Shown here one piece after another: positions 49,274 to 57,986 of a DNA stretch of 64,000 nucleotides. Origin of the DNA: Streptomyces malachitofuscus. GTDB taxonomy: Bacteria; Actinomycetota; Actinomycetes; Streptomycetales; Streptomycetaceae. The position numbers were made by a program, and so were the translations under genes. The stretch lies in the NCBI RefSeq assembly GCF_014650055.1, contig NZ_BMUF01000006.1, positions 1 through 64,000 of the forward strand, read 5' to 3'. Each line of letters starts with the position of its first letter. Position 1 is the stretch's first letter. Below the pieces are notes generated by a model that was given only the letters and a program-made list of their open reading frames with translations, made no database searches and was not told where the DNA came from.

Positions 49274-49451
49274 GGAGATCTCCTTCGCGAGATGAATCCC
49301 TGAGATCCCGGGGACGGGACGAGAGCGCGAAGGGGTGACGGAACCGGACGGACGCGAGCCGGCGCCGGCAAGGCGCGGTCCTCCGCCCGGTACGGTCGCC
49401 GACCCGCCCTCGAGGTCACCGGGATGTCCGCGCACGAGTGGTCCGCGCGCG

Positions 49452-49640
49452 GGCAGGTGGCAGGTCTTCGGACTCGCGGGCGCGTCTCGTCGTACGAAGT
49501 CGTACGAGACACCTACTGGCCGTCGCTTCCCAAGCCCTGCCGGGCCCAGTGCGTATGACGGCGGTCGTTCCCGCTCACCGCTGCGGGGCAGTCCCGGATT
49601 CCCACCGGGTTCCCTCTTGCGACGCATCCCGCCTGGCGGA
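49452..49640 (-). promoter_or_regulatory. Cobalamin (B12) riboswitch of metE
   Basis: On the minus strand the leader contains the consensus blocks in order: AGGGAACCCGGTGGGAATCC, GGGACTGCCCCGCAGCGGTGA, GGGAAGCGACGGCCAGTAGG and GTCCGAAGACCTGCC. This is a complete class I-type aptamer; the metE start is about 180 bases beyond it. In Streptomyces this element represses metE when coenzyme B12 is present. Confidence 0.92.
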
Positions 49641-49750
49641 CGGGGCGAACCAGCTGCACCGGCCAGCCTACGGGGTCACCGTCAGGGAAGAGAGCGGAAC
49701 GTCCGTCATGTGGACGGTGAGGCGGCCCACATGGCGCCGTGCGGTCCACA

Positions 49751-49785
49751 GGGCGGGAAGCCCGCCGCACACGCGCTTCCCGCCC
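49751..49785 (-). terminator. Terminator after the dehydrogenase gene
   Basis: GGGCGGGAAGC and GCTTCCCGCCC form perfect 11-base arms with a 13-base loop. The hairpin lies about 80 bases downstream of the minus-strand dehydrogenase stop and before the metE leader. Confidence 0.7.
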
Positions 49786-49862
49786 TTCCCCTGTCACGCC
49801 GCGCGGGGACCCTCACCCCTGTGGCGGCGCGAGCTCCTCAGCCCCCGCGTCCTGGCATGCCC

Positions 49863-50732
49863 TCAGACCCGGTTGTAGGTGTGGAACCCCCGGCCGGTCT
49901 TCCTGCCGAGCAGTCCCGCCTCCACCATCCGTTGGAGCAGCGGCGGAGGCGCGTAGAGCGGCTCCCGGAACTCGGCGTACAGCGACTCGGCGATCGAGGC
50001 GACGGTGTCCAGTCCGATCAGGTCCGCCAGCCTCAGCGGGCCCATCGGGTGAGCGCAGCCCAGCTCCATGCCGGTGTCGATGTCGGCGGAAGTGGCGAAG
50101 CCGGACTCCGCCATGCGGATTGCCGACAAAAGATAAGGGATGAGCAGCGCGTTGACGACGAATCCGGCCCGGTCCCGGGAACGGATGAAGGACTTGCCGA
50201 GCACGCGGGCCGCGAAGTCCTCGACGATGGCGGTCGTGTCGGCCGAGGTATGCAGCGATGTCACCACCTCCACCAGTGGCAGCACGGGGACAGGGTTGAA
50301 GAAGTGCAGTCCCACGACCCGGTCCGCGCGGCTCGTGGCCATGCCGAGCCGCATGATCGGGAGGGAGGACGTGTTGGTGGCGAGAACGGCGGCAGGGTCC
50401 TCGATGATCTTGTCGAGAGCGGCGAACACCTCCGTCTTGGCGTCCGCGTTCTCCACGACGGCTTCGACGACGAGCTGCCGGTCGGCCAGGTCCTCCAGGT
50501 CGCCGGTGAAGACGAGCCGGATGAGGGCGTCCTGCGCGGCAGCCTGCTCCAGCTTGCCCCGCCGTACGGCGCGGTCCAGCGAGGCCGCCACCCGGTCCCG
50601 TGCGGCTCGGGCCGCGACCGCGTCCACCTCGCACACCACGGTGTCGAGCCCGGCCCGTGCGCACACCTCGGCGATACCGGCACCCATCTGACCACCGCCC
50701 ACGACGCCGACGCGCCGGATGGCCCCACTCAT
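49863..50732 (-). CDS. 3-hydroxyacyl-CoA (3-hydroxybutyryl-CoA) dehydrogenase
   Basis: The 289-residue enzyme oxidises 3-hydroxyacyl-CoA with NAD+, or reduces acetoacetyl-CoA in the reverse direction. It has the N-terminal Rossmann motif VGVVGGGQMGAGIAEVCARA, the segment HFFNPVPVLPLVEVV that carries the catalytic His, and the C-terminal helical domain (HPMGPLRLADLIGLD). Its ATG overlaps the malate synthase stop by four bases, so the two are one operon: acyl-CoA breakdown next to the glyoxylate shunt. Confidence 0.93.
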   Translation of the reverse strand: MSGAIRRVGVVGGGQMGAGIAEVCARAGLDTVVCEVDAVAARAARDRVAASLDRAVRRGKLEQAAAQDALIRLVFTGDLEDLADRQLVVEAVVENADAKTEVFAALDKIIEDPAAVLATNTSSLPIMRLGMATSRADRVVGLHFFNPVPVLPLVEVVTSLHTSADTTAIVEDFAARVLGKSFIRSRDRAGFVVNALLIPYLLSAIRMAESGFATSADIDTGMELGCAHPMGPLRLADLIGLDTVASIAESLYAEFREPLYAPPPLLQRMVEAGLLGRKTGRGFHTYNRV

Positions 50733-52321
50733 GCTCCGACCCCCGTCCGGCGCACGAGGTGCCGGCTGTAGGCGTCAGGGGTGAAGAAGAGAGGAAGTTC
50801 GCCCGCCAGAGCCGTCCGTTCGAAGAGAGCGCGGACCTCCTGCACATCTGCCCAGGGATACTCGGCCCCGAGCGCGGCGACCTCGTCGTCGAGCAGCGCG
50901 AGGACCGTCTCCCGGTCGATCACCCGGTGTCGCAGCCACTGCCAGACCTGCACCCGGGCGATCTCGGCGGTGGCCGCGTCCTCCATGAGCCCGTACAGGG
51001 CGACGGCGCCCTGTCCGCGCAGCCAGGAGGCGAAGTAGCGCAGCGCGACGGCAATGTTGGTGCGGACGCCCTCGGCGGTCGGAGGGCCGCTGATGCGCCG
51101 CACCGACAGCAGGTGTGCCGCTGTCACCTCCACATCGTCCCGCGTCCGGTCGATCTGGTGGGGGCGTTCGCCCAAGACGTCGTCGAAGGCCTCGCGGCAG
51201 ACGGGGACGAGGCCGGGGTGGGCGGCCCAGGAGCCGTCGAAGCCGTCTTCTGCCTCACGTTCCTTGTCCAGCCGGACCTTGGCGAGTGCGGCCTCGTGGG
51301 CGACCGGGTCCTTGTCCGGCACCTGTGCTGCCATGCCGCCGATGGCGTGGGCGCCGCGCTGGTGGCAGGTGCGCACGAGGAGTTCGGTGTAGGCGCGCAT
51401 GAAGGGGGCGGTCATCGTGACCTTGGCGCGGTCGGGCAGGAGGAAGTCGGTGCGGTGGCCGAAGGTCTTGATCACGCTGAACAGGTAGTCCCAACGCCCC
51501 GCGTTGAGGCCGGCGCTGTGCTCGCGCAGCTCGTAGAGGATCTCCTCCATCTCGAACGCGGCGGTGATCGTCTCGATGAGGACGGTGGCGCGGACGGTGC
51601 CGCGGGGGATGCCGAGCAGGTCCTGCGCGGTGACGAAGATGTCGTTCCAGAGCCGGGCCTCGTAGCGGTTCTCCAATTTGGGCAGGTAGAAATACGGGCC
51701 GTGCCCGGCGTCGATCTGCCGCTGGGCGCAGTGGAAGAAGTACAGGCCGAAGTCGACGAGCGCGGCGGGCACGGGGCGGCCTTCGTACTCCAGGTGTTCC
51801 TCGTCCAGGTGCCAGCCGCGCGGCCGGACCATGATGGTGGCGAGCTGTTCGCCGAGCCGGTACTCCTTGCCGTCGGGTGTGGTGAAGTCGATGCGGCGCT
51901 CGATGGCGTCGAGCAGGTTGAGCTGGCCGTCGAGGACGTTGTTCCAGGTGGGTGCGGTGGCGTCTTCGAAGTCGGCCATCCAGACCTTGGCCCCGGAGTT
52001 GAGGGCGTTGACCGTCATCCGGCGGTCCGGCGGGCCGGTGATCTCGACGCGGCGGTCGGTCAGCCCTGGTGCGGGTGGCGCGACGCGCCAGGTCCGGTCG
52101 GCACGGATGGCGGAGGTGACCATCGGGAAGTCGAGCGGGGAGCCCGATGCCAGCCGCAGGACCTGCCGGCGGCGCTCCCTCATCAAATCGCTCCGGCGTG
52201 TGCCGAAGGCTGCGGCCAGGCGGCCCAGGAAGTCCAGGGCGGCGGGCGTGAGGATCTCGTCGTGACGATCGCCCACGGGTGCGAGAACGCGGACGTGGTG
52301 GGTCAGGGCACTGGTGGACAT
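50729..52321 (-). CDS. aceB: Malate synthase A
   Basis: The 530-residue enzyme condenses glyoxylate with acetyl-CoA to form malate, the second step of the glyoxylate shunt. The length and segments fit malate synthase A: PDRRMTVNALNSGAKVWMAD, FEDATAPTWNN, RPRGWHLDEEH, ATVLIETI and a GRWDYLFS region. The ATG at 52321 is the best start, with a purine-rich gaga stretch upstream. It precedes the dehydrogenase gene (overlap) and lies 115 bases after the isocitrate lyase gene on the same strand. Confidence 0.95.
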   Translation of the reverse strand: MSTSALTHHVRVLAPVGDRHDEILTPAALDFLGRLAAAFGTRRSDLMRERRRQVLRLASGSPLDFPMVTSAIRADRTWRVAPPAPGLTDRRVEITGPPDRRMTVNALNSGAKVWMADFEDATAPTWNNVLDGQLNLLDAIERRIDFTTPDGKEYRLGEQLATIMVRPRGWHLDEEHLEYEGRPVPAALVDFGLYFFHCAQRQIDAGHGPYFYLPKLENRYEARLWNDIFVTAQDLLGIPRGTVRATVLIETITAAFEMEEILYELREHSAGLNAGRWDYLFSVIKTFGHRTDFLLPDRAKVTMTAPFMRAYTELLVRTCHQRGAHAIGGMAAQVPDKDPVAHEAALAKVRLDKEREAEDGFDGSWAAHPGLVPVCREAFDDVLGERPHQIDRTRDDVEVTAAHLLSVRRISGPPTAEGVRTNIAVALRYFASWLRGQGAVALYGLMEDAATAEIARVQVWQWLRHRVIDRETVLALLDDEVAALGAEYPWADVQEVRALFERTALAGELPLFFTPDAYSRHLVRRTGVGA

Positions 52322-52436
52322 CGCTTCTCCTGCGGGCAGGGCGGGGCGGGCGGGTGCGGGATGCGGGGGTCGGACGGGGACGGTCGTACGACCCCCGGAC
52401 ACCCGGGGCAGACCGGACAGGTCCCGAAGGGCCGGC

Positions 52437-53720
52437 CTAGTGGAACTGCTCCTCCTCCGTGGAACCGGCCAACGCGGTCGTCGAGGAAGCGGGGTTGACG
52501 GCGGTGGAGACCAGGTCGAAGTAGCCGGTGCCGACCTCCCGCTGATGCTTGACGGCTGTGAAGCCCTGCGCCTGCGCGGCGAACTCCCGCTCCTGCAAGT
52601 CGACATAGGCGGTCATGCCGAGCTCGGCGTAGCCACGGGCGAGGTCGAACATGCCGTGGTTGAGGGAGTGGAAGCCGGCCAGGGTGATGAACTGGAAGCG
52701 ATAGCCCATCGCGCCCAGCTCCCGCTGGAACTTGGCGATCTGGGCATCGTCCAGCGCGGCCTTCCAGTTGAAGGAGGGCGAGCAGTTGTAGGCGAGCATC
52801 CGGTCCGGGTACTGCGCGTGGATCGCCTCGGCGAACTCGCGGGCCTGGTCCAGGTCAGGGGTGCCGGTCTCGACCCAGATCAGGTCGGCGTACGGGGCGT
52901 AGGCCAGGCCGCGCGCGATCACGGGCGCCATGCCGTTGCGGACGCGGTAGAAGCCCTCGGCGGTGCGCTCGCCGGTGACGAACTCGGCGTCGCGCTCGTC
53001 GACGTCGGTCGTGAGCAGGTTGGCGGCGAGCGCGTCGGTGCGGGCGATGACGACCGTGGGCACGTCGGCGATGTCGGCGGCGAGCCGGGCCGCGTTCAGG
53101 GTGCGGATGTGCTGGGAGGTCGGCACCAGGACCTTGCCGCCGAGGTGGCCGCACTTCTTCTCCGAGGCGAGCTGATCCTCGTAGTGGATGCCGGCCGCAC
53201 CCGCCGCGATCATCGCCTTGGTCAGCTCGAAGGCGTTCAGCGGACCGCCGAAGCCGGCCTCCGCGTCGGCGACGATCGGCGCCAGCCAGTCCGTGGTGTC
53301 GCCGGCGTCCTCGGCGGTGGCGATCTGGTCGGCGCGCAGGAGCGCATTGTTGATCCGACGCACCACCTGCGGCACGGAGTTGGCGGGGTAGAGGCTCTGG
53401 TCGGGGTAGGTGTGGCCGGCCTGGTTGGCGTCGGCCGCGACCTGCCAGCCGGACAGGTAGATGGCCTGCAGACCGGCCTTCACCTGCTGGACGGCCTGGC
53501 CGCCGGTCAGGGCACCGAGGGCATGGATGTAGTCCTGCTCGTGCAACTGGCGCCACAGCCGCTCGGCGCCGCGCCGGGCCAGGGTGTGCTCCTCGCGGAC
53601 GCTGCCGGAGAGCCGGACGACGTCCTCGGCGCTGTAGGTGCGCTCGATGCCCTGCCACCGGGGGTCGGTGGCCCAGCGTCGGGCCAGTTCCTCGGCTGGC
53701 TGCGTCCTCGCTTCTGCCAT
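52437..53720 (-). CDS. aceA: Isocitrate lyase
   Basis: The 427-residue enzyme splits isocitrate into glyoxylate and succinate, the first step of the glyoxylate shunt. The catalytic signature KKCGHLGGK is present near residue 190, with the surrounding family segments [16 protein letters not shown] and [10 protein letters not shown]. The ATG at 53720 matches the usual N-terminus (a Trp-x-x-DPRW region soon after). It is read away from a RamB-like regulator across about 380 bases, so acetate control through that region is likely. Confidence 0.97.
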   Translation of the reverse strand: MAEARTQPAEELARRWATDPRWQGIERTYSAEDVVRLSGSVREEHTLARRGAERLWRQLHEQDYIHALGALTGGQAVQQVKAGLQAIYLSGWQVAADANQAGHTYPDQSLYPANSVPQVVRRINNALLRADQIATAEDAGDTTDWLAPIVADAEAGFGGPLNAFELTKAMIAAGAAGIHYEDQLASEKKCGHLGGKVLVPTSQHIRTLNAARLAADIADVPTVVIARTDALAANLLTTDVDERDAEFVTGERTAEGFYRVRNGMAPVIARGLAYAPYADLIWVETGTPDLDQAREFAEAIHAQYPDRMLAYNCSPSFNWKAALDDAQIAKFQRELGAMGYRFQFITLAGFHSLNHGMFDLARGYAELGMTAYVDLQEREFAAQAQGFTAVKHQREVGTGYFDLVSTAVNPASSTTALAGSTEEEQFH

Positions 53721-54103
53721 GACGGTCACCGTCTCTCGGTCTGTGCAGCTTGCCAATTCCGCCTGTCCTGAACGACGGGTGTGGCACTGCGTGTCGAATA
53801 GCTGTGATGCGGCCCGCCGTCATCCCGGGAGACGAAGGTGAGCAATGCTGCCGGGCGCAGACGTCGCGGATGCCCGGGGCTCCGACGTCAGGGCAGTGAA
53901 TCGTGCCCCGGTCCCGAGAGGCGTCTGTCGGGTCCGGCGGGCCGCACTATGACTCTGACACTGGCACTCAGTGCCATCAAGTGTGGACAGTAGCCAACTT
54001 CCGCGAATCTTCAGGCAGCGTTCTGCCAAGTCTGCGAATGCTCCTACCCCCAGTTGATCCCGTACCATCACCAGACCAAATCCCCGGCAGGGAGGAACGG
54101 GCG
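53721..54103. promoter_or_regulatory. aceA / RamB-like regulator divergent control region
   Basis: The gap holds repeated elements: CCAATTCCGC near 53753, CCAACTTCCGCGAAT (53994-54008) and CCAAGTCTGCGAAT (54026-54039). The last two form a direct repeat. A palindrome TGGCAC-TCA-GTGCCA lies at 53962-53976. They may be sites for the RamB-like protein, which would then control both its own gene and aceA. No coding region is seen. Confidence 0.5.
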
Positions 54104-55537
54104 GTGAGCAAGACCTACGCGGGGGCGCGGTTGCGGAGACTGCGTGAGGAACGCGGAATGAGCCAAGCGGAGTTCGCCCGTTCTCTGGGCCTTTCCCCCA
54201 GCTATCTGAACCAGATGGAGCACGACTCCCGCCCGCTCACCGTGCCGGTCCTGCTCAGGCTGACCGAGACCTACGGCGTCGACCCCGGGTTCTTCTCGGC
54301 CCGCGACACGACCCGCCTCGTGGCCGACCTGCGCGAGGCGCTGACGGGAGAGATCACCGCCGCCAGGGTCACCCAGTCCGATCTGGCCGACCTGGCGTCC
54401 CGGATGCCCGCGGTCGCCCAGGTACTGGTCGAACTGGGCCGCCGCAACCAACTCCTGTCCGAGCGGCTGGCCGGAGTGACGGACGGCCGGGACGGAGACC
54501 GGGGCACCGCGCCGTCGCCGCACGAGGAGATCCGGGACTTCTTCTACCGTCGCCAGAACTACCTCCACGAGACCGACCTCGCCGCCGAGCACCTGGCCGA
54601 CGAGATCGGAGTACGGCCCGGCGAGGTGATCGGGGCCCTCACGGCCAGGCTCGCCCGATCTCATGGCGTTCACCTGGCCGCGGAGCCGGGCGAACGGCTG
54701 CACCGCTACGACCGGCGGACTCGCGCCCTCCACCTCTCCCCGCGCCTGCGGCCCGGCCAGCGTGCCTTCCGCATGGCGACGCAGCTCGCCCTGCTGGAGT
54801 ACGACGAGGGCCTGGGCAGGCTGGCCGAGGAGGACTTCGAACCCGGTTCACCCGCCCACGCGCTGGCCCGCATCGGCATCGCCAACTACTTCGCCGCCGC
54901 GCTCATCCTGCCGTACACCGCCTTCCACACGGCGGCCGAGGAGTTCCGCTACGACATCGAGCGCCTCACCGACCGCTACGGCCTCGGCTACGAGACCGTC
55001 TGCCACCGCCTGAGCACCCTTCAGCGCCCCCGCCTGCGCGGCGTGCCCTTCTCCTTCGTCCGGGTCGACCGGGCCGGCAACATGTCCAAACGCCAGTCTG
55101 CGACCGCGTTCCACTTCTCACGGGCCGGCGGCACCTGCCCGCTGTGGAACGTCTACGAGTCGTTCGCCGCCCCCGGCCGCATCCACGTCCAGATCGCCGA
55201 GATGCCCGACGGCCAGCGGTACCTCTGGACGGCCCGAGCGATCACCCGGCACCGCGGCGCGTGGGGCGAGCCCGGCAAGACGTACGCCGTCGGCCTGGGC
55301 TGCGAGATCCGCCACGCCCATCGCCTCGTCTACTCCGACGGCCTCGACCTCGACAACGCCTCGGCCGCCACGCCCATCGGCATGGGCTGCCGGGTCTGCG
55401 AGCGCCTCGGATGCCCCCAACGCGCCGCACCGCCGCTCGGACGTGCCCTGCGGATCGACCCCGACAGCAGCACCTTCGTCCCTTACCCGGTGATCGGCCC
55501 CGACGCCCCATCGGATCGCGGGACGGGCCGGGCGTAG
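54104..55537 (+). CDS. RamB-like regulator of acetate metabolism
   Basis: The 477-residue protein has an N-terminal XRE helix-turn-helix (LRRLREERGMSQAEFARSLG, SPSYLNQMEHDSRPL) and a long C-terminal domain of the short-chain fatty acyl regulator type, with a HEEIRDFFYRRQNYLHETD core and Cys residues near the end (GCRVCERLGCPQR). In corynebacteria and mycobacteria RamB controls aceA/aceB and acetate genes. Its divergent position next to aceA supports that role here. The GTG at 54104 has cagggaggaacggg just upstream; the longer frame upstream lies in the shared control region. Confidence 0.88.
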   Translation: MSKTYAGARLRRLREERGMSQAEFARSLGLSPSYLNQMEHDSRPLTVPVLLRLTETYGVDPGFFSARDTTRLVADLREALTGEITAARVTQSDLADLASRMPAVAQVLVELGRRNQLLSERLAGVTDGRDGDRGTAPSPHEEIRDFFYRRQNYLHETDLAAEHLADEIGVRPGEVIGALTARLARSHGVHLAAEPGERLHRYDRRTRALHLSPRLRPGQRAFRMATQLALLEYDEGLGRLAEEDFEPGSPAHALARIGIANYFAAALILPYTAFHTAAEEFRYDIERLTDRYGLGYETVCHRLSTLQRPRLRGVPFSFVRVDRAGNMSKRQSATAFHFSRAGGTCPLWNVYESFAAPGRIHVQIAEMPDGQRYLWTARAITRHRGAWGEPGKTYAVGLGCEIRHAHRLVYSDGLDLDNASAATPIGMGCRVCERLGCPQRAAPPLGRALRIDPDSSTFVPYPVIGPDAPSDRGTGRA

Positions 55538-55798
55538 GGCCGGCGTCGGAGAACGATCACACGATGCACGCCGTCGAGGGGCCGAGCGCTACCGGCAGAT
55601 CCCGGCATCTCGGTCCCGTTCCAAGCCGAAGGCATCGTGGGGGAGACGTCAGCCCGAACGGCGTGGCGACACCTGCCGAGCTGAACCTTCGTGAATGCGG
55701 CGTGACGCGCAGCGGCACGGACCCGTTGGGCACAACGGACCTGTGTCCCCTGTGTCATCCCCGCAGCAGCTGTGCGCGGAAACGGCGGGTGAGGGCCC
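55538..55798. other. Intergenic gap, nothing clear
   Basis: The gap lies between convergent genes, the regulator and the thioesterase. I see no convincing gene, RNA or strong hairpin in it. Confidence 0.5.
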
Positions 55799-56233
55799 TC
55801 ACCCGGCTCCAGCCTCTGCCAGGGCCGACACGCGACGGGGCCTGCCGTCGGCATCGATGGCGACGAACGTGAGCCGGCCGATGGCGACCTCGGTGCCGGG
55901 GCCGGCGGCGTTCCACCGCTCGACGGTCACCCTGACCCCGACCGTCATGGACGTCCTCCCCGCACCTTCCAGCTCGGCGTGCACCGTGAGCAGGTCGCCG
56001 GCGCGCACCGGGGCCAAGAAGGTCATCCGGTCGACGGACACGGTCACCGCCGGCCCCTCGGCGTGCCGCCCGGCGGCGGCCGCCGCCGCGTCGTCGATCA
56101 GCTTCATCACCACGCCACCGTGAATGGTGCCGTACAGGTTGGTGTCGTGCTCGCTCATGATGTGCGCGAGCGTCACCCGGGAGTCGGCCGGGCGCTTCGT
56201 GGGGGTGGACAGAGTGGCGTTCCGGTCGGCCAC
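55799..56233 (-). CDS. Acyl-CoA thioesterase, hotdog fold
   Basis: The 144-residue protein matches the YciA-type acyl-CoA hydrolase family: THLAHIM-like segment LAHIMSEHDTNLYGTIHGGV, then VMKLIDDAAAAAAGRHA and DRMTFLAPVRAGDLL. It should hydrolyse acyl-CoA esters. The GTG at 56233 has gaaggag seven bases upstream and is a better start than those further up. Its leader carries a truncated cobalamin riboswitch, and the segment before the start (CTCGCGAAGGAGA) is identical to that before metE, which implies the leader was copied from metE. Confidence 0.85.
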   Translation of the reverse strand: MADRNATLSTPTKRPADSRVTLAHIMSEHDTNLYGTIHGGVVMKLIDDAAAAAAGRHAEGPAVTVSVDRMTFLAPVRAGDLLTVHAELEGAGRTSMTVGVRVTVERWNAAGPGTEVAIGRLTFVAIDADGRPRRVSALAEAGAG

Positions 56234-56297
56234 GTCGACTCTCCTTCGCGAGTCGCGGCAGGGCGTAACCGCGCACACGTAGCGGCGCGGACAGGTG

Positions 56298-56426
56298 TCA
56301 GGTCTTCGGACTCGCGGGCTCGTCCTCGTCGTTCACCGAGGAGGACTCCTACTGGCCGTCGCTTCCCAGGCCCTCGGGCCCAGTGCGTATGACGGCGGTC
56401 GTTCCCGCTCACCGCTGCGGGGCAAT
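56298..56426 (-). promoter_or_regulatory. Truncated cobalamin riboswitch (second copy)
   Basis: The minus strand has TGCCCCGCAGCGGTGAGC, GGGAACGACCGCCGTCATAC, GGGAAGCGACGGCCAGTAGG and GTCCGAAGACCTG in order, close to the metE copy. The 5' block (AGGGAACCC to the CCGGGAC strand) is missing, and the sequence diverges sharply at about 56427. Without that strand the aptamer core cannot form fully, so it is probably non-functional. Confidence 0.85.
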
Positions 56427-56439
56427 CGAGTACTCCTCT

Positions 56440-56580
56440 GGGCGGCGAATCACGCGACGGCTCAACTACGGCGGCGACCGGCAGGCGAACGCCGCACCCA
56501 GGAGGGCAAGACCCGACGTGAGATCATCCGATGCCTCGAGCGGTATGCCGCCCGAGAGGTCTTCAACCTGGTCAGGTCAG
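56440..56580 (+). mobile_element. Remnant of an IS110-type transposase C-terminus
   Basis: A plus-strand frame from about 56440 reads NHATAQLRRRPAGERR, then TQEGKTRREIIRCLERYAAR and EVFNLV. This is the pattern of the C-terminal end of IS110-family transposases (EGK-(T/S)-x-x-E-x-x-R-C-L-(K/E)-R-(Y)-x-A-R). Only about 45 residues remain and no N-terminal catalytic part is present. It begins where the truncated riboswitch ends. Confidence 0.6.
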
Positions 56581-56640
56581 ACCGGTTTCTCGCTCCCCCG
56601 CGTTATAGGGGCGTCCGTGAGACGTGAGAGGGTCTGGGGC

Positions 56641-57939
56641 GTGAGTGAGACACCACCGAACACCCTGCAATACCGCTTTGACGGGCCAGAAGACGCCCCG
56701 GTCCTCATCCTGGGTCCCTCACTGGGCACCACCTGGCACATGTGGGACCGCCAGGTCCCCGAGCTGACGCAGCAGTGGCGTGTGTTCCGGTTCGACCTGC
56801 CGGGACACGGAGGCGCCCCCGCCCGCCCCGCGGTCTCGGTCGCCGACCTCACCGCGCGGCTGCTCACCACCCTCGAGACCCTCGGCGTGCAGCGCTTCGG
56901 ATACGCGGGCTGCGCGCTCGGCGGTGCCGTCGGTATCGAGCTGGCCCTGCGCCATCCCGAGCGTCTCGCGTCCCTCGCGCTGATCGCCGCCTCGCCCCGC
57001 TTCGGCACGGCGGACGAGTTCCGCCGGCGCGGGGTGATCGTGCGGACGAACGGACTCGACCCGATCGCCCGATCCGCGCCCGAACGCTGGTTCACCGGCG
57101 GTTTCGCCGCCGCGCAGCCCGCGATCACCGAGTGGGCCGTGCAGATGGTGCGCACCACCGACCCCGGCTGCTACATCGCCGCCTGCGAGGCCCTCGCCTC
57201 GTTCGACGTGCGCGCGGAGCTGGGCAGCGTCGGCGTGCCGACCCTGGTGCTGGTCGGCTCCGAGGACCAGGTCACCGGCCCCGCCGAGGCCCGCACCCTC
57301 GTCGCGGGCGTCCCGGACGCCCGCCTCGCCGTCGTGCCCGGTGCCTCCCACCTGGTGCCGGTGGAGCAGCCGGCTGCCGTCACCGACCTGCTGGTCCGGC
57401 ACTTCTCCACCGCCTGGCAGCCCGTCTTCGAGTCCGCCACCGGCCAGGTCGCCCTGCCCGCGGCGCCGGTACAGCCCGCGCAGGCCGCCGCCCCCGCCCA
57501 GCCCGCCCCGGTCGCCGAGATCGCCCCGGCGGCCGTACCGCAGGCGCCGCAGGGCAGACCCGACCCCTACGACGCCGGGATCAAGGTGCGCCGCGCGGTC
57601 CTCGGCGACGCGCACGTCGACCGGGTGCTGGAGGCGACCGACGACTTCTCCGGCGACTTCCAGGAGCTCGTGACCCGCTACGCCTGGGGCGAGGTCTGGG
57701 ACCGCCCCGGGCTCGACCGGCGCACCCGCAGCTGTGTCACCCTCACCGCCCTCGTCGCCGGCGGTCATCTGGAGGAGCTCGCCCTCCACACCCGGGCCGC
57801 CCTGCGCAACGGGCTCACCCCCGCCGAGATCAAGGAGGTGCTGCTCCAGGCGGCCGTCTACTGCGGCGTCCCGGCGGCGAACAGCGCCTTCCGGGTGGCG
57901 CAGCAGGTCGTCCGCGAGGAGACCACGCCCCAGGAGTGA
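56641..57939 (+). CDS. pcaL: PcaL-type fusion: enol-lactonase and carboxymuconolactone decarboxylase
   Basis: The 432-residue protein fuses an alpha/beta hydrolase (residues 1-265, 3-oxoadipate enol-lactonase type) to a 4-carboxymuconolactone decarboxylase domain (about 305-430), joined by a Pro/Ala linker. The two steps are consecutive in the protocatechuate branch of the beta-ketoadipate pathway. At the nucleophile elbow the sequence is GCALGG, so the expected Ser of GxSxG is Ala92 (codon GCG, 56914-56916). The acid (SEDQ) and His (GASHLV) remain. The decarboxylase part looks intact (GGHLEELALH). The GTG at 56641 is weakly supported by an upstream gagaggg. No other pca genes are nearby. Confidence 0.88.
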   Translation: MSETPPNTLQYRFDGPEDAPVLILGPSLGTTWHMWDRQVPELTQQWRVFRFDLPGHGGAPARPAVSVADLTARLLTTLETLGVQRFGYAGCALGGAVGIELALRHPERLASLALIAASPRFGTADEFRRRGVIVRTNGLDPIARSAPERWFTGGFAAAQPAITEWAVQMVRTTDPGCYIAACEALASFDVRAELGSVGVPTLVLVGSEDQVTGPAEARTLVAGVPDARLAVVPGASHLVPVEQPAAVTDLLVRHFSTAWQPVFESATGQVALPAAPVQPAQAAAPAQPAPVAEIAPAAVPQAPQGRPDPYDAGIKVRRAVLGDAHVDRVLEATDDFSGDFQELVTRYAWGEVWDRPGLDRRTRSCVTLTALVAGGHLEELALHTRAALRNGLTPAEIKEVLLQAAVYCGVPAANSAFRVAQQVVREETTPQE

Positions 57940-57986
57940 GCCCCGGCCGTTCCGCACGGCAGTTACACCGGGGGCAGGATGGACGT

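Noticed and set aside
47147..49303. Long plus-strand open frame opposite metE
   Set aside because: metE on the minus strand is unmistakable. The opposite frame is Gly/Val-rich without motifs.
43862..56740. The 41-bp pcaL repeats as att sites of an integrated element
   Set aside because: The sequence between holds core metabolism genes, no integrase is seen, and one copy lies inside a coding gene. A gene fragment is a simpler reading.
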